From assembly GCA_050259035.1 (NCBI GenBank), contig JBLMZW010000210.1, positions 1 to 60,744 on the forward strand: a stretch of DNA of 60,744 bases. The letters are read 5' to 3'. The notes under the pieces were generated by a model. The model made no database searches and was not told where the DNA came from. It saw only the letters and a list, made by a program, of their open reading frames with translations. Source of the DNA: JBLMZW01 sp050259035. Its GTDB lineage: Bacteria > Bacillota > Syntrophomonadia > Syntrophomonadales > DTU052. Both the position numbers and the translations under genes were made by a program. Below are positions 8,194 through 17,168 of this stretch, piece after piece (position 1 is the first letter of the stretch; every line of letters begins with the position of its first letter).

Positions 8194-9221
8194 TTCAAGG
8201 CTGCCTCCCTGATAACCTGACTGGCGGCCTGAATTTCACGAAGTTTGGCCAGGGCTTTCCCGGAGTCGATGGTTTGACGGGCAATTTCCAATCCTTCATG
8301 TATTGAGCCAGCCTTATCGGCTATTACCAGGGTTGCAGCGGTATTCAGTATAAGCTTGTCGCGGCGCGGTCCCTGGTCCCGTCCTTCGAAAATGTCCATA
8401 ATGACCTGAGCATTGTAGTCCGGGGAACCCCCGTGAACATCGTCCAGGGAACAGCGTTTAAGCCCGAAGTCCTCTGGTTTAACGGTGTAGTATTTGACGA
8501 TGCCATTGACAACTTCAGCTATGCGGGTCTCTCCTATTAGAGAAATTTCATCCAGACCATCAACCCCATGAACCACCATCACGTGCTCGAAGTCTAGATC
8601 GGCAATCACCCGGGCTACCTGATCAACCAATTCAGGGCGGTATACACCCAGGAGATGGCGCTTGGCACCAGCCGGATTAATCAATGGACCAATGATGGTA
8701 AAGAAAATAGTTTTAATCCCCAGATCATTCTCCGGCCCAAAGACCTTCAGCATAACTGGATGATAGAATGGGGCGTAAAGGAAAGCAAATCCGTGTTCTT
8801 CAATCATTTTTTCTGCCACGGTCGGCGCTATTTCTACCTCTATCCCCAGGGCTTCTAAAACATCAGCGCTGCCCGAAGAAGATGAAATCGAACGGGAACC
8901 GTGTTTGGCGATATTGACCCCGGCGGCAGCGGATACCAGACTATTGGCGCTGCTTACGTTGAAGGTGGTCAGACCTCCGCCGGTGCCGCAGGTATCGGTC
9001 AGTTTTTCGGCCTGAGGATTAATGGTAACGCAGGCCCGGCGCATGGCCTGGGCAATATAGGAAATTTCATCCGTGGTCGGTCCTTTCATGACCAGACCCA
9101 TCAAGAAACCGGCAATCTGAGTAGGTGTGAAACGGTCTTCCTTAAGACCGAATATCAGTTGATCTATTTCGCTTTGTTCCAGGCTGTTGGCCCGGGTTAA
9201 TTTCTGCAAAATATTTTTCAT
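8190..9221 (-). CDS. trpD: Anthranilate phosphoribosyltransferase
   Basis: The 343-residue protein transfers phosphoribose from PRPP to anthranilate. The PRPP-binding motif reads CGTGGGLTTFNVSSAN, one residue shorter than the usual GTGGDG.xTFNIST, lacking its Asp. KHGSRSISSSSGSADVLEALG and the metal-binding GLDEISLIGET are normal. It is the first structural gene of the operon. No trpE or trpG lies in this window, so anthranilate synthase must be encoded elsewhere. GGAGGA precedes the ATG. Confidence 0.94.
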   Translation of the reverse strand: MKNILQKLTRANSLEQSEIDQLIFGLKEDRFTPTQIAGFLMGLVMKGPTTDEISYIAQAMRRACVTINPQAEKLTDTCGTGGGLTTFNVSSANSLVSAAAGVNIAKHGSRSISSSSGSADVLEALGIEVEIAPTVAEKMIEEHGFAFLYAPFYHPVMLKVFGPENDLGIKTIFFTIIGPLINPAGAKRHLLGVYRPELVDQVARVIADLDFEHVMVVHGVDGLDEISLIGETRIAEVVNGIVKYYTVKPEDFGLKRCSLDDVHGGSPDYNAQVIMDIFEGRDQGPRRDKLILNTAATLVIADKAGSIHEGLEIARQTIDSGKALAKLREIQAASQVIREAALN

Positions 9222-9246
9222 TACAAATTCCTCCTCAAACTTTTAA

Positions 9247-9300
9247 TTACTTCTGTTCAATTAAGCCCGCAAAGGGCCATGAACGGGAGCAAAAGCTCAC
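9247..9300 (-). CDS. Possible 17-codon leader ORF between attenuator and trpD
   Basis: A GTG at 9300 is preceded by a perfect AAGGAGG (9309-9315) with an eight-base spacer, opening a 17-codon frame (MSFCSRSWPFAGLIEQK) that stops at 9247, 26 bases before trpD. It has a single Trp codon. The strong ribosome-binding site suggests it is translated. It may couple translation to trpD or be the remnant of a lost upstream gene such as trpG. Function is not known. Confidence 0.35.
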   Translation of the reverse strand: MSFCSRSWPFAGLIEQK

Positions 9301-9409
9301 TATGACAACCTCCTTCAGGCAAGCCGCAGCTTAATTAATTTTCTAGTTTCTGCTACTTAGTCGGTAAAACGGATTTTTGAGTGGGAGCATTTGAGGAAAG
9401 ACCGGTATG

Positions 9410-9447
9410 AAAAACGAAAACCGGTGCCCGCGTCTGCCAGCACCGGT
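9410..9447 (-). terminator. trp leader intrinsic terminator (attenuator)
   Basis: Read on the minus strand, ACCGGTGC (9447-9440) pairs with GCACCGGT (9427-9420), leaving a 12-base loop, and is followed by TTTTCGTTTTT. It lies between the GAG/UAG triplet array and trpD. Its left arm is shared with an alternative hairpin (9462-9442), so only one of the two can form. Confidence 0.85.
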
Positions 9448-9516
9448 ATGATATACTCCGGTATTCTCGCCTCCGCTCAGCTCAACTCAATCTCAACTAA
9501 ACTCATCTCGAAACTA
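9442..9516 (-). promoter_or_regulatory. TRAP-type leader: 11 GAG/UAG triplets and an antiterminator
   Basis: On the minus strand, triplets begin at 9516 (UAG), 9509, 9504, 9499 (UAG), 9494, 9488, 9483, 9478, 9473, 9468 and 9458; the others are GAG. The nine from 9509 to 9466 are separated by 2-3 bases, the spacing known for the 11-mer TRAP protein; the outer two have gaps of 4 and 7. An antiterminator can form from ACCG (9462-9459) with CGGT (9445-9442) and GTAT (9456-9453) with ATAC (9449-9446). It uses part of the last GAG. By analogy with Bacillus, tryptophan-bound TRAP would block it and let the terminator form. Confidence 0.85.
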
Positions 9517-9521
9517 CTTAC

Positions 9522-9551
9522 AGATTACAGCACCCAAACCGGTACTGTCAA
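9522..9551 (-). promoter_or_regulatory. Promoter of the trp operon
   Basis: On the minus strand TTGACA (9551-9546) is followed after 18 bases by TAATCT (9527-9522). Transcription should begin near 9515, so the first UAG triplet lies at the very 5' end of the RNA and may not be fully included. Confidence 0.7.
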
Positions 9552-9746
9552 TCGCTTTATTGGCAGGCATAAATGGTATATTATACCTAAGCAATTATAT
9601 AAAGTTCCATAGTATTGTAGTTTCGTCTGCCGATTAAGAAGTCAGGGCAGGAAAGGGCCTTTTATTAATGGTATAGAATAGTAGATGAAACAAGGAAATT
9701 ACCGGCTGTCGGTCATCTAAAAACTATAAAGGGAGGAGCGAGTAAC

Positions 9747-10547
9747 TTGTTGGCGACATTTGCTTTACGCCCGTCATCCGCCAAAAGGCTTATTGCCAGG
9801 GGAATCAGCCAGATGCCCGAAGTTGTAAGGGCGATGTCTGAAGGTCGAATAATTATAACCGGAGGAACCACCAACGGTTTTGTTGCTGAAGAATTAGGTA
9901 TTGAAATCCATGAGAAGGGGGCCTTCACCGCAGGAGTAGTAACTGACGGTCTGCCCTGTATGACTGATGCGGAAAAAATGGAGACGTTTCCTATCTGCCT
10001 GGATAAAGGGAAAGCAGTCAATACTCCGTGGCTGGAGTTTTTAGCCGGATTTAATAAAAATGATGTCTTTATTAAAGGTGCCAATGCTATAGACCCGGAT
10101 GGGAATGCCGGTATTCTCCTGGGCAACCCTTTGGGGGGAACTATCGGAGCTTCGATTGGAATGCTTACAGCCCTGGGCTGTCATCTTATCGTTCCTGTAG
10201 GCTATGAGAAACTTATTCCTTCCTGCAAAAAGGCTGCTGAGACTATGGGGTTGCTTCTGGTGGATAAGAGCCTGGGCATGCGGATGGGTTTTATGCAGCT
10301 TTCTACGGCTCAGGTGGTAACTGAAGTAGAAGCCTTGCAAACCCTGTGTGGAGTTCAAGCTACGGTGGTGGGAGCCGGCGGAATTGGAGGAATGGAAGGT
10401 GCTACGGTACTGGCCGTTCAAGGTGACGAATCCAAGGTAGAACAAGCAATGCGGCTGGCTCGAACACTTATGAAGGAAAAACCGCTTAAGAGTTTCAGAA
10501 GATCATGTAAGGGTTGCCCCCTTCCGTGCTCTTTCGTAGGTAAATAA
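9747..10547 (+). CDS. Conserved protein of unknown function with a Cys-rich C-terminus
   Basis: A 266-residue protein starting with TTG (9747), with GGGAGG at 9731-9736. It has several glycine-rich loops (IITGGTTNGFVAEELG, DPDGNAGILLGNPLGGTIGASIG, VVGAGGIGGMEGAT), which suggest nucleotide or phosphate binding, and ends in SCKGCPLPCSF, three cysteines that could bind metal. I recognise the overall type as a conserved hypothetical but can give no function. It lies divergent from the trp promoter and is followed by an unrelated PAP2 gene. Confidence 0.75.
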   Translation: MLATFALRPSSAKRLIARGISQMPEVVRAMSEGRIIITGGTTNGFVAEELGIEIHEKGAFTAGVVTDGLPCMTDAEKMETFPICLDKGKAVNTPWLEFLAGFNKNDVFIKGANAIDPDGNAGILLGNPLGGTIGASIGMLTALGCHLIVPVGYEKLIPSCKKAAETMGLLLVDKSLGMRMGFMQLSTAQVVTEVEALQTLCGVQATVVGAGGIGGMEGATVLAVQGDESKVEQAMRLARTLMKEKPLKSFRRSCKGCPLPCSFVGK

Positions 10548-10664
10548 ATAATTTTGTGTTACTGATAGTTCGCGAGGAACAGCATCGCCGGACTAACCGG
10601 GTGCGCCGCGCCAAAAGCCAGTTTCAGTTAACTTGAGCAGCGATTAAAATAGTGGAGGTTCCTG

Positions 10665-11309
10665 TTGAATAGTAAACACCGTCTGGTTCTAATGATTCTT
10701 TTATTGTTACTACTGGCCCTATTTGCCTTTGATGCCTATGAACTGGCAAACGAAAGGCTTTACTGGTTCGATCAACCGGTTTTCACCTTTTTTTATGATC
10801 TACGCAGTCCATTAATGAATAGGATTATGAAGACGGTAACTTTTGTAGGATCACTGGGGTTCTCTATTTTTCTGGCTTTTATTTCGTTTGTTATCATGTT
10901 GATAAAAAAGATCGATATTAGAAAAGCCGTTATGCCGCTGGTAGCTTTGCTCGGAGATTGGGCCTTAATCAATGGGTTAAAACTGTTTTTTGCCCGGCCC
11001 CGTCCGTCCCTGGAGAGGTTAGCCGAGGTTACAGGGTTTAGCTTTCCCAGTGGACACGCTGTTTTATCGATAACAGTCTTAGGAATTCTGGGGTATATAT
11101 TATGGTCGGAACTAAAGTCTAAACAGTTAAGATGGGCCAGTGTTATTATCGCGTTTCTTCTCATACTGGCTATCGGAATCAGCCGGGTTTATCTGGGAGT
11201 GCACTACGCCAGTGATATAATAGCCGGATATTGTGTGGGTGGAATCTGGTTGACAGCATGCATTCGTTTAGCCAGGGCAGACACCGCTAAATTAGAAAAT
11301 GATTATTAA
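10665..11309 (+). CDS. PAP2-family membrane phosphatase
   Basis: The 214-residue protein has about six membrane helices and the three-part PAP2 signature: KLFFARPRPS (KxxxxxxRP), FPSGH, and SRVYLGVHYASD (SRxxxxxHxxxD). These make the acid-phosphatase active site facing outside the membrane. Such enzymes dephosphorylate undecaprenyl diphosphate (BcrC type) or phosphatidylglycerol phosphate and other lipid phosphates; the sequence alone does not say which. The start is TTG at 10665 after GGAGG. It seems to be a single gene. Confidence 0.9.
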   Translation: MNSKHRLVLMILLLLLLALFAFDAYELANERLYWFDQPVFTFFYDLRSPLMNRIMKTVTFVGSLGFSIFLAFISFVIMLIKKIDIRKAVMPLVALLGDWALINGLKLFFARPRPSLERLAEVTGFSFPSGHAVLSITVLGILGYILWSELKSKQLRWASVIIAFLLILAIGISRVYLGVHYASDIIAGYCVGGIWLTACIRLARADTAKLENDY

Positions 11310-11448
11310 TTTTATCCCTTCCTTCCCAAACTACACCCCGCCTTTACTAGATAGATGCCGAAACAAAACACTGATTGAAGGGTAAATTGGGGCGAGCGCC
11401 GAAAATATAATGCTCAGGGTAAATATATAACGAATAGGAGAGGGAAGA

Positions 11449-13794
11449 ATGCTGGACATATCGATCACCAAAACCGGAAAAGGTATCTCACTAGTCTCTC
11501 TACGGGGAAGGTTTGATGGGTTGGGAGCCCAATTGTTTGAGCAGGAAGTCGAGTCCAGTTTAAGGGATGATAAGAACGGGGTGCTGGATTTTAGCGGAGT
11601 TACATACCTGTCCAGTGCGGGTATAAGATCTTTAATAAAGTATGGGAAAAAACTCAAGGCTTTGCAGGGAAAATTAATACTGGCTGGGTTGATTCCGGAT
11701 GTAAAATGGGTCCTGGAAACAACCGGGATGTTAAATGTTTTTCCCCAGGCCGATGATGTAGAACAAGCGCTGGCTTTACTCGATCGCCAACAAGTGATTG
11801 ATCAAAGAACCGCTGCGACCTTTACCGCCATGGGAAGAGAATGGAGGTTTACCGCGACTGAGAGTTCGGCATTTCTGGACTTATGGAATTCGAGCGGGGA
11901 TTTGACCAGTAAACTGATAGCAGCCAGTATGGATGATCTTAGCCCCGCTTTTGGTTTCGGGGCCCTCGGAAGCACCGGGGAAGGCATTGCGGAAAGCTTC
12001 GGACCTTTTGTTTGTCTTGATCATTTAGCCGGGGTCTTACCTGCTGATGGATATAATCACCCTGATTTCATGCTCTCCAGCCAGGCCCGGGAGCAGTTAG
12101 TTCATGTAGGATTAGCGGCTGGTCTTACCGGAAAGCCAGCTTTTATTGTCGATGTGGCCGGTGGTTCACCTGTTAAATTACAGGATGCAATAAAAGAAGC
12201 TTTAAGCAGGATAGCGGCAGAGACAGGCAACACTTCACCGGTTGGGCTGGTTATCCTGGCCAAAACCGAGACAGTCAAAGGATTCTGCTACCGTCAGTAT
12301 GAAGACCTTTTAGAGGACCGCAAAACTATCCGGGAGTTGGCCGGACCCTGTACGGTTATGATGGTAGGTCTTTTTGCTAAGGATGGATGGCGGAGCGAAC
12401 CCGGATTAGAGGTTTTATCGCAAAATATGAGTGTTAGATCAGGCCAGGAATTCCTTTTAGGAAACGGATTTGTGATTTCGGGGGAGGCGGATTGGACTGG
12501 AATTAATGATCCTGCTGAGGCAGCCCGGGCTTGCACCAGCCTGGATGTTCTAGAGGACGTATTAGCGGTCGACGGCAATACCGAAATAACTGAGGCCAGA
12601 ATATGGCTTTATACCCCGTTAACTGTTAGATCCGGTGAAGAAAAACTTCTGCAGATTGAAGTAACCGATGGAATGAAACTTCCGGAGGAATGGGAAATCA
12701 TTACCCGCCGTTTGTATTCTGATGCCCGCCGGGTGGTTCTGGAACCCTTGACCGGAGGATTCAGCGGTTCTAAGCCCTTTCGGGTGGTGGCCTACGACGA
12801 GCAAAATCGGAGGATGCTGCCGACTGTAGTGAAGATAGGCCAAACCAGATCAATAGACAAAGAAATCATCAATCATCAGAAATTCGTTCATGGATACATA
12901 TTAAATAATTCCACCACCATAATGGGAACCAGCACGGTAGGGGAATACACCGGAATGAGATATAATTTTGTTGGTATAGGCGGACCCGAGAGCAGTCTCA
13001 ACTGGCTGACTAACCATTTTCGCCAGCGGCCGGCGGAAGAGCTGATTCCACTCTTTAATAATGTGTTTACCCATGTGCTTAAGCCGTGGTATGGTCAGCC
13101 ATGCTGGGAGAAGATATACCCTTACCGGGACCATAATCCGATTGGTAACTTCCCTGATTTATTTGAATCCGCTCAGACTATGGGTATTCCCAGTGAACAG
13201 GAGTATATTGATTGTCCTGAACTGGGACGAACCCTGCCCAATCCTTATCATTTTCTGCGGTATGAGTATCCGGCGCGGGAGTCCATTTCCCAACTCTGGT
13301 ATACCGGGATCAATCACGGTGACTTGAATATGCAGAACATATTGCTGGATGATAGGGAAAACGTGTATATTATAGATTTTTCCGACACTCGACCCAGAAA
13401 CATTGTCTCGGATTTTGCCCGGCTGGAGCCGATCTTTAAATTTGAGATGACTAGATTGGAGACCGATCAAGACTTCACTGATATGCTGGAATTTGAGCAG
13501 GCTCTGGCCAGTATTGATTCGATGGATGAAGTGCCGCCATTCGTATATAAAGGATCTGATCCATCAGTGCAAAAGGCTTACCAGATGATCTGTCAGATAA
13601 GAAAGTATGCCCGTCAAGTTATAATTTTCGAGACGGATATAATTCCCTACCTTCTGGCCATGCTGGAATGGACTTATCCGGTGATAATCTACCAGCAGCT
13701 TACACCGTTTGGCAAGAAAATGGCGGCTTACAGTGCCGCTTTAATTGTTGAGCAGATTAAAAGAATCGAAAGTAAGCAAGTTTCACAGGGGTAG
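11449..13794 (+). CDS. STAS domain fused to an unknown middle region and a phosphotransferase-like domain
   Basis: The 781-residue protein begins with a STAS domain (1-110) that has the conserved serine in VTYLSSAGIRSL (S55/S56), as in anti-sigma-factor antagonists. The middle (about 120-400) is unfamiliar, with glycine-rich FGFGALGSTGEG. The C-terminal part (about 420-700) has an aminoglycoside/choline-kinase-like catalytic pattern: HGDLNMQNILL with D625 and VYIIDFSDT with D643. It resembles the kinase-like 'ternary complex associated' domains. The STAS end suggests regulation by a SpoIIAB/RsbW-type kinase. AGGAGAGGG precedes the ATG. Confidence 0.75.
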   Translation: MLDISITKTGKGISLVSLRGRFDGLGAQLFEQEVESSLRDDKNGVLDFSGVTYLSSAGIRSLIKYGKKLKALQGKLILAGLIPDVKWVLETTGMLNVFPQADDVEQALALLDRQQVIDQRTAATFTAMGREWRFTATESSAFLDLWNSSGDLTSKLIAASMDDLSPAFGFGALGSTGEGIAESFGPFVCLDHLAGVLPADGYNHPDFMLSSQAREQLVHVGLAAGLTGKPAFIVDVAGGSPVKLQDAIKEALSRIAAETGNTSPVGLVILAKTETVKGFCYRQYEDLLEDRKTIRELAGPCTVMMVGLFAKDGWRSEPGLEVLSQNMSVRSGQEFLLGNGFVISGEADWTGINDPAEAARACTSLDVLEDVLAVDGNTEITEARIWLYTPLTVRSGEEKLLQIEVTDGMKLPEEWEIITRRLYSDARRVVLEPLTGGFSGSKPFRVVAYDEQNRRMLPTVVKIGQTRSIDKEIINHQKFVHGYILNNSTTIMGTSTVGEYTGMRYNFVGIGGPESSLNWLTNHFRQRPAEELIPLFNNVFTHVLKPWYGQPCWEKIYPYRDHNPIGNFPDLFESAQTMGIPSEQEYIDCPELGRTLPNPYHFLRYEYPARESISQLWYTGINHGDLNMQNILLDDRENVYIIDFSDTRPRNIVSDFARLEPIFKFEMTRLETDQDFTDMLEFEQALASIDSMDEVPPFVYKGSDPSVQKAYQMICQIRKYARQVIIFETDIIPYLLAMLEWTYPVIIYQQLTPFGKKMAAYSAALIVEQIKRIESKQVSQG

Positions 13795-13812
13795 ACTTCC
13801 TATCCCGTTAAT

Positions 13813-14934
13813 CTATTTTGGGGGACGCTGACTGTCTCGGAGGATTTGTTTTAAATCTTCGATTGAGACTGGCTTCAGGTTGGACTGAGTATTCTTCTGG
13901 GTTATCGCAAGATTGGCGAACTGTTCAATTTCATCATCACTTAATACTAACCCGTTGGGCAGCAGGACTTCGATAACCTGACCAAACGTATCTATATCAG
14001 ATATTAATAATGCTTTCAAGATATTATTGATTTTCTCGGCGGAATGAGAGTAATTGTACTTCAGGTATTCGTGGAGTAATAACCCATTGGCCCTTCCATG
14101 GGGCAAATCTTTAAAGTAAGTTAAAGAATAACCCAGACCGTGAACCAGGGTGGTACCGGACTGGGTTATTACCATTCCGGCCAGTGTAGACAGGTATAAT
14201 AGCTTTTCCCTGGTCTGGTAGTCTAGATTCCTGCTCTGCAGAAACGAAACACATTCTCCAAATAGTTTGATAGCCTCGAGGGCCAGAATGTCACCCACCA
14301 GGGTGCTTCTCTTACTAAGATACCCCTCAATTGCATGTGACAGGGCGTCTAAGGCCGTATCCACTGCAACTTCATAAGGCATACTTGCAGTGTAGGCAGG
14401 ATCCACAAAAGCAATTCGTGGAAAAGTCATGTCGTTGCCAAAACTCATTTTAGTCTGAAGGTCCTTGCGGGTCAGGATGGAATAATGGGTTACTTCGCTC
14501 CCGGTTCCGGCGGTGGTTGGTATAGCCGCTATCGGCAGGGGGGGATTGGAAAATTGGTTCTGGAATAATTCCAGGGGATCGATCTCATTAGTTAATAGAA
14601 CGGCAATCGCTTTAGCTGCATCCAGGGGGGAGCCGCCTCCGATGGCAATAACAAATTGGGGCTGGAATGGCATTGCCTGGCCGACCGCGCGCTTAATGTT
14701 CTCTAACGTTGGGTTGTTTTCAATTGCATCGTATATGATGTAGTTTATTTGCTGGTTGTTAAGGCTGGCTATAACATCGTCCAGGGCCCCGCTGGATTTG
14801 CCGGAGGTCCTGCCGGTTACTATTAAGGCTTTATTGCCCAGCTTAAGTAATTGCTCCTGATTTTCCTGCAGGCAGTTCCTGCCGAAAAACACCCTGGTTC
14901 CCAGATAGAAACTAAACGGTTTCATTATATTCAT
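13813..14934 (-). CDS. Iron-containing (group III) alcohol dehydrogenase
   Basis: The 373-residue NAD(P)-dependent dehydrogenase has the family's GGGSPLDAAKA, TTAGTGSEVTH and the metal-binding motifs ALDALSHAIEGY and LPHGRANG. It should interconvert alcohols and aldehydes, or act as a butanol- or 1,3-propanediol-type dehydrogenase. Substrate is not clear. Length is normal. It converges on the STAS-kinase gene with an 18-base gap. The ATG at 14934 follows AGAGGGGA. Confidence 0.93.
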   Translation of the reverse strand: MNIMKPFSFYLGTRVFFGRNCLQENQEQLLKLGNKALIVTGRTSGKSSGALDDVIASLNNQQINYIIYDAIENNPTLENIKRAVGQAMPFQPQFVIAIGGGSPLDAAKAIAVLLTNEIDPLELFQNQFSNPPLPIAAIPTTAGTGSEVTHYSILTRKDLQTKMSFGNDMTFPRIAFVDPAYTASMPYEVAVDTALDALSHAIEGYLSKRSTLVGDILALEAIKLFGECVSFLQSRNLDYQTREKLLYLSTLAGMVITQSGTTLVHGLGYSLTYFKDLPHGRANGLLLHEYLKYNYSHSAEKINNILKALLISDIDTFGQVIEVLLPNGLVLSDDEIEQFANLAITQKNTQSNLKPVSIEDLKQILRDSQRPPK

Positions 14935-14962
14935 CCCCTCTTTAAGTAATTAACGCAGCGGC

Positions 14963-16303
14963 TTAGCTGCTCGTATTTTTGCGATGCAGCTCTGCTCTTA
15001 AGTTATCGACAAACTGCCGGGCGGTGCGGCCGGAAAGGCCATTATTATATTTTTCCCACCGGATAGCCCGGGCTTGCAGTTCCTCCCGGTCAATGTCCAG
15101 ATCATACCGTTCGGCCAGAGCGAAAACGATATTTAAATATTTGACCTGGTCTGGAGTGGGGAAGAAAATGCTCAGCCCGAAACGGTCGGCTACCGATAGC
15201 TTTTCCTGCACCGTATCATCCCCGTGGATTTCCTCGTCAGTGTTGCGATCAGCAAAATACTCCCTTACCAGGTGCCTGCGATTCGAAGTGGCATAGATTC
15301 GAACGTTGTCCGGCAGGGGAGAAAGTCCACCTTCAAGTATGCCCTTCAGTCCTTTATACTCTACCTCGTACTCCTCGAAAGAGAGGTCGTCAATAAAAAT
15401 AATGAACTTTAGGGTTCGGCCGCGCAGCATTTCCAGCACCTGGGGCAAATCATGCATAGCTCCTTTGGCAATCTCCACCAGGCGTAACCCCTGTTCACAA
15501 TACCGGTTCAAAGCAGCCTTAACCATTGAGGATTTACCGGTTCCACGTTTCCCATAAAGCAGAACATTATTGGCAGGAAACCCGGCCAGCAACGATTCGG
15601 TATTAGAACATAAAGCCTGTTTCTGGTCATTTAGTCCGATAAGATCCTCGAATCCCGCCGGGTCGGGATGTGGAATTCCCTGAAGGTGTCCATCGTGCCA
15701 GCGGAAAGCCTTAAATTCGGAAAAGATCCCGGTACCAAAATTTTGATAATGCTTTGCCAGAACCGGCAGCAAATCTCCCCAATCAGCCAACGAATGCATT
15801 AAGGCCGCGGCAGGGCATTCTTCCGACGGGGAAAAAACCAGGTGGTCCCAACTAAAAAAATAGCCATCACCATGGACGCGAGGTGCCAGTTCTTTTTTGA
15901 TCGTAAGGCCATCAATTTGATAAAGAGTCTCCAATAGCTCCAGATCGTACCGGGCGGCAGTTGCCAAATCAGTGCTCAGGTTTTCCAGGGGGTGCTGTTC
16001 AAGAGCCCGGCTAAGGGCGTTATTATCAGTAAGAGTAGCCCGGATCAGATAACGTTGCCAGGCATCAGGCCACGCTCCCGGCGTCTGGGCACTAATTAGT
16101 TTATAGGCTAACTCATGATAGGATTCCATGATCTGATTGGTGTCATACTGAGGAGAAACCAGGATGTCCATCAGTTCAATATATGCAGCTATTATCGGAT
16201 CTTTCAAAAGCGAACGAAAGACAACTAGCCTGCTTGCCGCCTGTCGGGCATTTGTCAAATTGGTCCGTGAAGTTGGTTCGACAGTTTGAGAATTAATACT
16301 CAT
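14963..16303 (-). CDS. DUF815-family AAA ATPase
   Basis: A 446-residue protein started at the ATG at 16303, five bases after AGGTGA; the GTG at 16312 lies inside this site. The C-terminal half is an AAA domain: Walker A YGKRGTGKSSMV, Walker B KFIIFIDDLSFE, and a sensor region RIYATSNRRHLV. The N-terminal half (about 1-190) is helical. It matches the DUF815 family of stand-alone ATPases. Their cellular role is not established. It is divergent from the lemA-like gene. Confidence 0.9.
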   Translation of the reverse strand: MSINSQTVEPTSRTNLTNARQAASRLVVFRSLLKDPIIAAYIELMDILVSPQYDTNQIMESYHELAYKLISAQTPGAWPDAWQRYLIRATLTDNNALSRALEQHPLENLSTDLATAARYDLELLETLYQIDGLTIKKELAPRVHGDGYFFSWDHLVFSPSEECPAAALMHSLADWGDLLPVLAKHYQNFGTGIFSEFKAFRWHDGHLQGIPHPDPAGFEDLIGLNDQKQALCSNTESLLAGFPANNVLLYGKRGTGKSSMVKAALNRYCEQGLRLVEIAKGAMHDLPQVLEMLRGRTLKFIIFIDDLSFEEYEVEYKGLKGILEGGLSPLPDNVRIYATSNRRHLVREYFADRNTDEEIHGDDTVQEKLSVADRFGLSIFFPTPDQVKYLNIVFALAERYDLDIDREELQARAIRWEKYNNGLSGRTARQFVDNLRAELHRKNTSS

Positions 16304-16512
16304 TATAATCACCTGCTCTAAATTGCTTCCTTATATTATAGGACAACTTTGATCAGAGTTGCATTGCCTGAGCATTATCTGGCTAACCGCTGACAATATG
16401 ATTTAAAAGCGAAAAGATATTGGCCCGTTGATGGGGGTGGTTAAGCGGCAGTCAGTCAGTTATAATTGGGTAAATGCGTTTTCTGCACATTTATAGCGGG
16501 AGGGTGAAATAA

Positions 16513-17073
16513 TTGAAAAAAACCTGGATTATTATTCTGGCTATCGTAGTCATATTAGGTTTGATGCTGGCCGGCAGCTACAACAAAATGGTTACCATGA
16601 ACGAATCAGTAAACGGAAAATGGAGTCAGGTAGAGAATCAACTACAGCGCCGGGCTGATTTAATCCCCAATCTGGTTTCTACTGTCCAGGGCTATGCCAG
16701 TCATGAAAAATCGGTATTGAAGAATATCTCTGATGCCCGCAGCAAATTGGTGGGGGCGAGTGGGGTAGAAGAGAAAGCAGCGGCTAACGACGAGTTAAGC
16801 AACGCTTTATCAAGACTGCTGGTGGTAGTTGAGAACTACCCTAATCTAAAAGCGGATGCCAATTTCCGTCAACTGCAGGATGAATTAGCTGGCACTGAAA
16901 ACCGGCTGGCGGTTGCGCGTATGGATTATAATAATGCGGTTCAGGTGTATAACGCCAAGACTAAGAGTTTTCCAACCGTAATCTGGGCCAGAATGTTCGG
17001 CTTCTCAGAAAGAGAATACTTTAAAGCTGAGGACTCTGCCCAGAAAGCACCAAAGGTGGAATTCGATCAATAA
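16513..17073 (+). CDS. LemA-family membrane protein
   Basis: The 186-residue protein has one N-terminal membrane helix (4-21) and a helical-bundle domain with the hallmark RRADLIPNLVSTVQGYASHEK and NYPNLKADANFRQLQDELAGTENRLAVAR. Start is TTG at 16513 after GGGAGG. Its function is not firmly known. The next gene encodes a TPM-domain protein, a pairing common in bacteria and probably functional. Confidence 0.95.
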   Translation: MKKTWIIILAIVVILGLMLAGSYNKMVTMNESVNGKWSQVENQLQRRADLIPNLVSTVQGYASHEKSVLKNISDARSKLVGASGVEEKAAANDELSNALSRLLVVVENYPNLKADANFRQLQDELAGTENRLAVARMDYNNAVQVYNAKTKSFPTVIWARMFGFSEREYFKAEDSAQKAPKVEFDQ

Positions 17074-17168
17074 GCCCTTTTATTGCGGATATATTTAAGA
17101 AATCAGTCGATTTTAAAGCTTTGTTGCACCTAATAACCAGAGGACGGCGGTAAGTTTAAGGAGGCTTT

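Noticed and set aside
9391..9612. 73-codon plus-strand ORF
   Set aside because: It lies over the trp leader, terminator and promoter on the other strand and has no ribosome-binding site.
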